Notes under the pieces: generated by a model
What the model saw: only the letters and a program-made list of their open reading frames with translations
The model's database searches: none
Told to the model about the DNA's origin: nothing
Assembly: GCA_905235355.1 (NCBI GenBank)
Contig: CAJOLM010000039.1
Span: forward strand, 1-9,743
DNA length: 9,743 nt
Reading direction: 5' to 3'
From: an uncultured Elusimicrobiales bacterium
GTDB lineage: Bacteria > Elusimicrobiota > Elusimicrobia > Elusimicrobiales > Elusimicrobiaceae
Shown: positions 1 to 5,074 of the stretch, piece by piece
How the letters are laid out: every line of letters begins with the position of its first letter
How positions within the stretch are numbered: the first letter of the stretch is position 1
Translations under genes and position numbers: made by a program

Positions 1-273
1 TAGCACCTTCAGCGCAACAGTCCGTCCAACAACCACTACCCAACAACCGTCACACCTCACGCGCCGCCTCAACAACCAACTGCACACTCACTGATACAAC
101 CTAGGTCCGCCGCCGCACCAGCCCCACAACCACCGATTACGACCCTGCACCAAACAATGGCCAGCCCAACTACCAACCAACCACCCTCCGGCACAACCAC
201 CATAACCAGCTACAACCAGTGCCACTTTTCGCGGCCACACACCCCATGCAACGCTCAATCTTGGACTGTGTCT
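1..273 (-). other. A/C-biased tract without a recognisable gene (possible ncRNA or long leader on the minus strand)
   Basis: By hand count 196 of 260 bases (positions 1-260) are A or C on the + strand, so a minus-strand transcript would be strongly G/U-rich. The word ACAACC or CAACAACC recurs (about 28, 42, 70, 97, 126, 193, 213) without a fixed period. One + frame is open from 4 to 297, rich in Thr, Pro, Gln and Asn, but it follows a stop and has no start with a ribosome binding site. Minus-strand open frames are Gly/Trp-rich and equally unconvincing. I see no tRNA, rRNA, tmRNA, SRP RNA or RNase P signature. A strong leftward promoter sits at 280-307, so the tract is probably transcribed. 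It may be an unknown ncRNA, a long 5' leader of a gene beyond the left edge, or an assembly artefact. Confidence 0.35.
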
Positions 274-279
274 AGGGAT

Positions 280-307
280 AGTATAATGGAGATATGAAAA
301 ATGTCAA
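280..307 (-). promoter_or_regulatory. Strong sigma70-type promoter firing leftward
   Basis: On the minus strand a perfect -35 TTGACA (307-302) is separated by 16 bases from a -10 TATACT (285-280). Transcription would start near 273 and run into the A/C-biased tract. The same stretch read on the + strand gives TTGGAC (261-266) and TATAAT (282-287), but with a poor 15-base spacer. The leftward reading is much the better one. No ribosome binding site and start codon follow it closely. Confidence 0.6.
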
Positions 308-310
308 GGG

Positions 311-400
311 GTAATTTTAAAATTTTTTAAAAATTATTTTTTCCGTCGGAGATTTAAGCGTTTTTTTAATTTTTTTAAAAAATTTTTTACCAATTATTAC
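311..400. other. AT-rich spacer with A and T homopolymer blocks
   Basis: Only 14 of 90 bases are G or C, and 10 of those lie in the island at 341-360. The rest is alternating T-runs and A-runs, including the palindromes AATTTTAAAATT (313-324) and AAAAAATTTTTT (377-388). It lies between the glyQS terminator and the leftward promoter at 280-307. No gene is visible. It may be a curved or easily melted DNA segment, or may serve as an A/T-rich element just upstream of the promoter. Confidence 0.5.
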
Positions 401-431
401 AAAAAACCCCGCCAGTTTGGCAGGGTTTTTT
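401..431 (-). terminator. Rho-independent terminator of glyQS
   Basis: The stem pairs 401-413 with 419-431 around a 5-base loop, with a CCCCGCC/GGCAGGG core carrying one C-A mismatch and an A/T extension that gives the U-tract. It starts 16 bases past the glyS stop. The T-run on both sides means it could also stop transcription arriving from the left. Confidence 0.85.
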
Positions 432-446
432 TGCAAAAGAATTAGC

Positions 447-2525
447 TTACAGTTTGCTGATATCTACAAGCCCTTGGGTCAGCAGTTCCCGCACGCGCCA
501 TAAAAGCGCCAAGCGGTTTGTACGTACGGCGGCGTCCTCTACATTGACCATGACGTCGGCAAAGAATTTAGCCAAGGGAGCTGCAAATTTGCCAAAGGCA
601 CTTAAGGTAAACTTGCAATCTTGCTCGCTCTGGCATCCGGCAGAAAGGGCTGCAATGCGGTTTTCCGTCATAGTAATAACAGCAAACAGCTCTTTTTCCG
701 CGTCCAGCGTGAGCAATTTTTCATCTACGCGCCCGTCGGAAGGATCAGCCTTCTTTAAGATATTGCATACGCGCTTGGCAGATTGGGCAGCGGCCACAAA
801 GTTTTCGCTGCCTTTTTCTTTAGCCAGTACGCCAAGCAATAGCTCAATATTAGCCAGCGGCATAGAGTACCAATCATTTACCGCTTCTAATATGCCCGCG
901 GCGTGCCCGCGCTGTTGGAAAAGTTGGGATAAACGCTGAAATAAAAATTCCTTCAGCTGGTCTTGTGCTTTATCCGTATTATCTACCTTATATAAAGCAA
1001 AAGATTTTTCCAGCAGTTCTTGCAGAGATAAATTAATCTCTTTTTCAAGCAAGATGCGCACCACGCCGTAGGCCGCGCGGCGTAAGGCATAGGGGTCTTC
1101 ACTACCCGTCGGGATTTGACCGATAATAAAGTTACCCGCCAGCGTATCTACTTTGCCCGCGAGCGATACAAAGGCTCCCATTAAATTATCCGGCAGCTCG
1201 GAGCTGGCAGACAGCGGATAATAGGCTTGGGCCATGGCGTGGCCTTCTTCTGCGTGGCCTTCCAGTTCGGCATAGCGGCCGCCCATATAGCCTTGCAGTT
1301 CCGGAAATTCATACACCACGCTGCTGGCTAAATCGGCATACACATAGCCGGCGGCATAAGTCACGGAATCTTTGATACCTTCTTCGTCTAGGCGGTCACA
1401 CAGCCACATAGCCAGTTCGCGCGTGCGGTTGGATTTGTCTAACAGCGTGCCCATACCTTCCAAGAAGGTGCGGTCGGCCAGTTTATTTTTGAAGTAATCC
1501 AGGCTTTCGTGTTTGTCGTTTTCATAGAAGAAAACCGCATCAGACAAACGCGCCGACATTACTTTTTTAAATCCGTCGCGCACTTCCGGTTGATTGGTAG
1601 ATACACCGTCGCGTACCGCAATAAAATACGGTTGTATCTCGTCGTGTCCGTCCACCATCGGGAACATTTTAAGCTGTGTTTTAAATACCGTGGTGATAAG
1701 CTTTTTGGGCAGCGTGAGAAATTTCAAATCAAAATCGCCGGCTACGGCAACCGGGTGCTCGGTAAAATAGACCGTTTCTTCTATTAAATCCGGGTCTAAA
1801 TCGGCGTGATAACCGCGGGCTTTGGCCTCGGTTATGACGCTATGGATAAGCGCTTCCCGGCGATCTTCCGGCAGAGCCAAAATAGGCTGCGGCTGATTTT
1901 TAAGCAGTTGCACGTAATATTCTTTATCGGCTTTTTCCACGCGGATTGGCTTGCGCCCAAAGGCGGTCAGCGGATAGGTAAAGCGGTTGGATTTCACACC
2001 CGCTACCGTAAACGGCACTACTTTTTCGCCGTACAAACCGATTAAGCTGCGGATCGGGCGGCCCCATTTAAGGCCGCTTTCTTCCCACACCATATTTTTG
2101 GCAAATTCAATACCGGTGATAATCTTGGTGAAAATTTCCGGCAGCAGCTTGGCGGTTTTGGTGCCTTTAATATTAAGCTTGGCAAAGATAAAAGGCCCTT
2201 TGTCCGTTTCCTGGATAATCAGTTTTTCAGGTTTAATGCCGTTCTTTTGGGCAAAGCCCGCGCTTTGGGGGGTAAATTTCCCGTCGGCATCTTTTAACAG
2301 TTTTGCCGGGGGGCCTTTCACTTCTTTTTGAATATCAGCCGACTTTTCGGCAATACCCTCAATGATGACGCACAAGCGGCGGTACGTGCCAAAGGAACTG
2401 ACATTTGTATATTCAATTTGATATTCGGCCAGTAAATTTTTAGCCAAGGTTTCCATTTGTGCCAGTGCCGGTTTAACAAACCGGGAAGGCAAATGTTCGG
2501 TACCGATTTCTAAAAATGCGTTCAT
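447..2525 (-). CDS. glyS: Glycyl-tRNA synthetase beta subunit
   Basis: This is the large subunit of the bacterial-type alpha2-beta2 glycyl-tRNA synthetase, a cytoplasmic enzyme that charges tRNA-Gly with glycine. The beta subunit supplies most tRNA recognition, while the alpha subunit holds the aminoacylation site. The product is 692 residues, the family's usual length. Recognisable parts are the N-terminus 'FLEIGTEHLPSRFV' (residues 5-18), the 'VYFTEHPVAVAGDFD' block near residues 250-265, the 'DAVFFYENDKHESLDYF' block near 330-345, and the C-terminal anticodon-binding region with 'GSEDPYALRRAA' (D477-A485). The start is secure: a GAGGAGG ribosome binding site (2539-2533) lies 7 bases upstream of the ATG. 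The ATG overlaps the glyQ stop as ATGA, so the two are translationally coupled and made in matched amounts. A terminator follows at 401-431. I see no broken motif or frameshift. Confidence 0.97.
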   Translation of the reverse strand: MNAFLEIGTEHLPSRFVKPALAQMETLAKNLLAEYQIEYTNVSSFGTYRRLCVIIEGIAEKSADIQKEVKGPPAKLLKDADGKFTPQSAGFAQKNGIKPEKLIIQETDKGPFIFAKLNIKGTKTAKLLPEIFTKIITGIEFAKNMVWEESGLKWGRPIRSLIGLYGEKVVPFTVAGVKSNRFTYPLTAFGRKPIRVEKADKEYYVQLLKNQPQPILALPEDRREALIHSVITEAKARGYHADLDPDLIEETVYFTEHPVAVAGDFDLKFLTLPKKLITTVFKTQLKMFPMVDGHDEIQPYFIAVRDGVSTNQPEVRDGFKKVMSARLSDAVFFYENDKHESLDYFKNKLADRTFLEGMGTLLDKSNRTRELAMWLCDRLDEEGIKDSVTYAAGYVYADLASSVVYEFPELQGYMGGRYAELEGHAEEGHAMAQAYYPLSASSELPDNLMGAFVSLAGKVDTLAGNFIIGQIPTGSEDPYALRRAAYGVVRILLEKEINLSLQELLEKSFALYKVDNTDKAQDQLKEFLFQRLSQLFQQRGHAAGILEAVNDWYSMPLANIELLLGVLAKEKGSENFVAAAQSAKRVCNILKKADPSDGRVDEKLLTLDAEKELFAVITMTENRIAALSAGCQSEQDCKFTLSAFGKFAAPLAKFFADVMVNVEDAAVRTNRLALLWRVRELLTQGLVDISKL

Positions 2526-3406
2526 TGGGCGGCCTCCTCTTTCTTTTCTGACGGCTCCACGCTTTCTACATACACTTTGGCGCAGGCCTTGGCCAAATTG
2601 CGGATTTTGGTAATAATGTTGGTGCGGTCCGACACGGAAATCGCGCCGCGTGCTTCCAGCATATTAAAGTAATGCGACACGCGCATGGCACATTCATAGG
2701 CGGGCAAATATAAGCCCTTTTCACACAAAGCGTGGCACTCTTTTTCATTTTCCTCAATGTCGCGGCGCAGGCGTTCCACGTCGGACTGTTCAAAGTAATA
2801 GTGGGAAAATTGTTTTTCTTGCTCCAAGTGTACGTCGCGGTAAGTCACTTGGTCGTTCCAGCGGATATCAAACACATTATCCACTTTTTGGCAATACATG
2901 GCAATACGTTCAAGCCCATACGTAATTTCCACGGTAATAGGATTTAAAGAATATCCGGCCATATTTTGGAAATAGGTAAACTGCGTAATTTCCATACCGT
3001 CCAGCCAAATTTCCCAGCCGACGCCGGACGCACCCAAGGTGGGGGATTGCCAATCGTCCTCAATAAAGCGCACGTCGTGCTCTTTGGGGTCCAGACCGAT
3101 AGCTTTTAACGAATTTAAATAGATTTCTTGGATATTGGCCGGGGCAGGTTTCATGATAACCTGATACTGATAATACTTGCCCAAGCGGTTCGGATTTTCG
3201 CCGTAGCGACCGTCTGCCGGGCGGCGGCAAGGTTCCACATAGGCGCGGTTGACCGGGGTTTTGGTAAGGGCGCCCAGCACAGTAGCCGGGTTGAAGGTGC
3301 CGGCTCCTTTTTCCATATCATAGGGTTGCACGAGGATGCAGCCTTGTTTCTTCCAATATTCATTTAAAGAAGAAATAATATCTTGAAAATTCATTCCTTG
3401 TTTCAT
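2522..3406 (-). CDS. glyQ: Glycyl-tRNA synthetase alpha subunit
   Basis: This is the catalytic alpha subunit of tetrameric glycyl-tRNA synthetase, a class II synthetase that activates glycine with ATP in the cytoplasm. It is 294 residues, normal for the family. Hallmarks are 'GCILVQPYDMEKGAGTFNP' (22-40), the motif-2 region 'RRPADGRYGENPNRL' (61-75), 'RFIEDDWQSPTLG' (113-125), 'GWEIWLDGMEITQFTYFQ' (130-147) and motif-3 'ITYGLERIAMY' (161-171). The C-terminus ends in a charged EKKEEAAQ tail that also encodes the glyS ribosome binding site. It is first in the glyQS operon. The start at 3406 has only a weak AGGT four bases upstream. The alternative Met5 (3394) has AAGGA directly abutting it, which is too close to be ideal, so the start is uncertain by four residues. 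Family membership is not in doubt. Confidence 0.97.
   Translation of the reverse strand: MKQGMNFQDIISSLNEYWKKQGCILVQPYDMEKGAGTFNPATVLGALTKTPVNRAYVEPCRRPADGRYGENPNRLGKYYQYQVIMKPAPANIQEIYLNSLKAIGLDPKEHDVRFIEDDWQSPTLGASGVGWEIWLDGMEITQFTYFQNMAGYSLNPITVEITYGLERIAMYCQKVDNVFDIRWNDQVTYRDVHLEQEKQFSHYYFEQSDVERLRRDIEENEKECHALCEKGLYLPAYECAMRVSHYFNMLEARGAISVSDRTNIITKIRNLAKACAKVYVESVEPSEKKEEAAQ
2533..2539 (-). promoter_or_regulatory. Ribosome binding site of glyS
   Basis: GAGGAGG on the minus strand lies 7 bases upstream of the glyS ATG and inside the last codons of glyQ. It is the strongest Shine-Dalgarno sequence of the left half of the window. It fixes the glyS start and supports coupled translation with glyQ. 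Confidence 0.85.
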
Positions 3407-3417
3407 ACGTACCTACT

Positions 3418-3423
3418 ATTATA
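3418..3423 (-). promoter_or_regulatory. Probable -10 element of the glyQS promoter
   Basis: A perfect TATAAT lies 12 bases upstream of the first possible glyQ ATG. No convincing -35 is found 16-18 bases further up. The implied start near 3411 leaves a leader of only about 5 bases for the ATG at 3406, or about 17 for the ATG at 3394. There is no room for a T-box or other leader riboswitch. Confidence 0.45.
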
Positions 3424-3466
3424 CAAAACCAACAAGACGGCAGGATACATTTGCTAAAATATATGT

Positions 3467-4123
3467 ATGATTACGCGTATTATTTTTGATATGGACGGCA
3501 CCTTGTTTAGCACCGAGCCTATTTATTTTAAATGCTACCAGCAAGCTGCCGCACCGCTAGGATTGAAATTTACCTTTGAACTGTTTGAGCGTTGCATTGG
3601 CATCAGCACCGAGGAAGCCAAACCGCTAATGCTCAGCTACTTTGGGCGCGAGGTAGATATTGATGCCATTTATAGAGGTTGCTGTCAAAATTTTGAAAAG
3701 TATATGTGCGAAAATCCCATCCCGTTCCGTCCCGGGGCAAAAGAAGCGGTGGAATATTTTCACCAGCGCGGTTTTCAGCTGGGGATTGCCACGTCTAATG
3801 TGCGGGAGTGGGTGAAAAAAATCCTGCAAAAAAATAATATGCTGGACTATTTCCCTATTATCGTTACGTCAGAAGATGTAGCCAAACCCAAGCCGGACCC
3901 GGAAGTGTTTTTGCGTTGCGCGCAGCGTTTGCAGGCAGATGTGGCGCAGTGTTTAGCGTTTGAAGATTCCGTGGCGGGGGCGACGGCTGCTATTTCTGCG
4001 GGTATGCGCACGGTGGTAATTCCGGACATCAAACAACCCGACACCTTTGTGCGCGAACACGCCTTTAAAATCTACAAATCACTAGCCGATATTTACCCGG
4101 ACATGGACGAGTTATTGGGATAG
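3467..4123 (+). CDS. HAD-superfamily hydrolase, phosphoglycolate phosphatase / beta-phosphoglucomutase-like
   Basis: This is a soluble haloacid dehalogenase-type phosphohydrolase or phosphomutase of 218 residues. All four HAD motifs are present: motif I FDMDGTLF (nucleophile D8, acid/base D10), motif II TSN (109-111), motif III lysine in KPKPDP (140-145) and motif IV FEDS (165-168). Residues of about 15-85 form the small helical cap of subfamily I, so small phosphorylated metabolites are the likely substrates. The substrate cannot be told from sequence. It is divergent from glyQ across a 60-base gap and has no clear ribosome binding site; TAAAAT at 3455-3460 could be a -10 giving a nearly leaderless mRNA. 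Its stop lies 3 bases from the stop of the convergent pilin gene. The only possible terminator is a weak AT-rich hairpin with a T-run (4144-4161) inside the pilin 3' end. Confidence 0.88.
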   Translation: MITRIIFDMDGTLFSTEPIYFKCYQQAAAPLGLKFTFELFERCIGISTEEAKPLMLSYFGREVDIDAIYRGCCQNFEKYMCENPIPFRPGAKEAVEYFHQRGFQLGIATSNVREWVKKILQKNNMLDYFPIIVTSEDVAKPKPDPEVFLRCAQRLQADVAQCLAFEDSVAGATAAISAGMRTVVIPDIKQPDTFVREHAFKIYKSLADIYPDMDELLG

Positions 4124-4126
4124 TAT

Positions 4127-4816
4127 CTAATTACTATAATTATAGGATATATATCCTTTTTCTGCAAAGTCTTTTTCTATATCACGAGATTCTCCTGTTT
4201 CATTTCGGCAAACTTCATTTGGTAAATTTGCTGTAGAAAAAGCAACACATTGCCTACGACGGTTTTGTAGATCGTGAGGAATCTGATATTGAAGCTTATA
4301 AGCCTCATCCAATATATAACAGATGGCATATACAGCTGTAATAGTACAGTGCGAAGATTCAGGTCTTTGAATATCTAGGGAGTCCATATCTGATTGGCTA
4401 GGATAAACGCCGTTTGCTAAATAATACACCTGTGCCGCCTGACGCAGATCCTCTGTGAGGGATTTGATAGTAGAAAACCGCGTTTTAAGAATTGTCTTTT
4501 GATATTGAGGCAAAGCAATTGCCGACAAAATGCCTATAATTAAGACAACGACAAGCAGCTCAATAAGCGTAAAGGCGCGCTGCCACCCTGTACCGTGTCG
4601 TCCTGAGGTGTTGTTGCTCAGGACCTCGTTGTTTGTAAACGGGTGAGGCCCTGAACAAAGACCTTTCAGGGCGACATCATTATTGCAAAAGAGCCACCCC
4701 CGAAGTTGCGGTCCGCAGGACTCGGGGGGCTCATCCGCTTTTTTAAGGTTGAGATTCCCGATTACAGATTTCGGGAATGACATATTTTTTATATCTTTAT
4801 TTCTCTTTTCTATCAT
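4127..4816 (-). CDS. Type IV pilin-like prepilin with an abnormally long (81-residue) leader
   Basis: This is a type IV pilin or type II secretion pseudopilin of the Elusimicrobium style. The prepilin motif RA|FTLIELLVVVLIIGILSAIALPQYQ puts cleavage after A81, with F82 as mature residue 1 and E86 as the conserved Glu5. The hydrophobic helix covers about 82-103. The mature part is 148 residues, with 'YYLANGVYPSQSDMDSLDI' after the helix and four cysteines in the C-terminal half that could form two disulfides. I chose the ATG at 4816 because AGGAG lies 8 bases upstream. A longer TTG-started frame to 4897 overlaps the promoter. No ATG, GTG or TTG occurs in frame between Met12 and F82, so a short leader cannot be had by moving the start. 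About 60 leader residues are encoded by a hairpin-rich cassette (4600-4778). The -1 residue is Ala rather than the usual Gly. No other pilus genes are nearby. It may be functional or a decaying pilin copy. Confidence 0.85.
   Translation of the reverse strand: MIEKRNKDIKNMSFPKSVIGNLNLKKADEPPESCGPQLRGWLFCNNDVALKGLCSGPHPFTNNEVLSNNTSGRHGTGWQRAFTLIELLVVVLIIGILSAIALPQYQKTILKTRFSTIKSLTEDLRQAAQVYYLANGVYPSQSDMDSLDIQRPESSHCTITAVYAICYILDEAYKLQYQIPHDLQNRRRQCVAFSTANLPNEVCRNETGESRDIEKDFAEKGYISYNYSN
4600..4624. repeat. Hairpin A of the cassette
   Basis: GTCCTGAG (4600-4607) pairs perfectly with CTCAGGAC (4617-4624) across a 9-base loop. It is the hairpin nearest the prepilin cleavage site, ending about 24 bases before it. 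Its stem resembles that of hairpin B (shared CCTGA core). Confidence 0.8.
4648..4672. repeat. Hairpin B of the cassette
   Basis: GCCCTGAA (4648-4655) pairs perfectly with TTCAGGGC (4665-4672) across a 9-base loop, the same geometry as hairpins A and D. Confidence 0.8.
4691..4732. repeat. Hairpin C of the cassette (larger, bulged)
   Basis: GAGCC (4691-4695) pairs with GGCTC (4728-4732). After a two-base bulge, CCCCGA (4698-4703) pairs with TCGGGG (4722-4727). The apex can form a further small stem TGCG/CGCA (4707-4710 with 4714-4717). It is the most GC-rich and longest member of the series. Confidence 0.7.
4754..4778. repeat. Hairpin D of the cassette
   Basis: ATTCCCGA (4754-4761) pairs perfectly with TCGGGAAT (4771-4778) across a 9-base loop. 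It is the first hairpin met in the pilin mRNA, starting 38 bases after the start codon. Confidence 0.8.
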
Positions 4817-4824
4817 TTCATATT

Positions 4825-4829
4825 CTCCT
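4825..4829 (-). promoter_or_regulatory. Ribosome binding site deciding the pilin start
   Basis: AGGAG on the minus strand is 8 bases upstream of the ATG at 4816. No comparable site precedes the upstream in-frame Met, the TTG at 4897, or Met12. This is the main reason for the 229-residue reading. Confidence 0.75.
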
Positions 4830-4864
4830 GTTTGCTTGCATAAAAAGTTGTTTACTAAAGGCAT

Positions 4865-4897
4865 ACTATATTTTGTTTTTTTTTTTTGATTTGTCAA
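4865..4897 (-). promoter_or_regulatory. Pilin promoter with a 12-A homopolymer in its spacer
   Basis: A perfect -35 TTGACA (4897-4892) is followed by TATAGT (4870-4865) as -10. The 21-base spacer contains 12 consecutive A (4887-4876), then C and AAAA. A spacer of 21 is too long for good activity, whereas 17-18 is optimal, so slippage in the A-run would be expected to change promoter strength. The start point would fall near 4858, leaving a leader of about 42 bases to the ATG at 4816. Confidence 0.5.
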
Positions 4898-4974
4898 GCG
4901 TTTTCTTTTTCTTGTCGGAGAATAGGGGAGTAGAAAATAATGATAGGCTGAAATTTAATTATCAAAACCCGCAC

Positions 4975-5024
4975 AAAAATATTGCGGCGCACCGCTAACC
5001 GCAGAGGGCGGCAGTCCGCAATAT
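4975..5024 (-). terminator. Rho-independent terminator of recO
   Basis: ATATTGCGG (4979-4987) and CCGCAATAT (5016-5024) form a perfect 9-bp stem around a 28-base apex that has its own CCGC/GCGG pairing (4992-4995 with 5008-5011). On the minus strand the stem runs directly into a T-run (4979-4975). It lies about 50 bases past the recO stop. The large apex is unusual for a simple terminator. Confidence 0.7.
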
Positions 5025-5074
5025 GATGCCTTTTGTAAAGGGTCTTATTCTGCTACAAGGCAGGGGGATATGAT

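Larger units (their letters stand above)
4600..4778. repeat. In-frame palindromic cassette of four hairpins inside the prepilin leader
   Basis: Four inverted repeats follow one another: 4600-4624, 4648-4672, 4691-4732 and 4754-4778, with gaps of 23, 18 and 21 bases. Three are 25 bases long with a perfect 8-bp stem and a 9-base loop. The stretch is more GC-rich than the rest of the gene, yet stays open in the pilin frame, encoding residues 13 to about 73. Its product ('PKSVIGNLN', 'ADEPPESCGPQLRGW', 'VLSNNTSGRHG') looks like translated non-coding DNA, not a domain. The layout recalls in-frame palindromic elements such as the Rickettsia RPEs, although no sequence kinship is claimed. Confidence 0.65.

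Noticed and set aside
1..260. Template repeat of a diversity-generating retroelement (AAC-rich)
   Set aside because: AAC words recur, but G is scarce where template repeats normally have Gly and Trp codons, and there is no reverse transcriptase, accessory protein or matching variable repeat in the window.
4..297. 97-codon open frame on the + strand, rich in Thr, Pro, Gln and Asn
   Set aside because: It starts right after a stop, has no start codon with a ribosome binding site, and openness is expected where T and G are scarce. The composition mirrors the A/C bias and not a protein.
454..939. 161-codon + strand open frame opposite glyS
   Set aside because: It is the antisense shadow of glyS, with no recognisable protein content.
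2876..2884. DnaA-box-like TTATCCACT
   Set aside because: Single occurrence inside glyQ coding sequence with no companions, so chance is the better explanation.
3407..3466. T-box leader for glyQS
   Set aside because: The -10 lies only 12 bases before the glyQ start, leaving no space for a T-box, and no specifier or antiterminator elements are seen.
4600..4778. CRISPR array
   Set aside because: The spaced 25-base palindromes differ in sequence from one another; there are no identical direct repeats, and no cas genes.
4600..4778. Hairpins as a terminator or riboswitch ahead of the pilin gene
   Set aside because: They lie inside the reading frame, after a good ribosome binding site and start, and none is followed by a T-run on the minus strand.
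4817..4897. N-terminal extension of the pilin to a TTG at 4897
   Set aside because: The TTG lies in the -35 box and the extension reads through the poly-A spacer; AGGAG points to the ATG at 4816.
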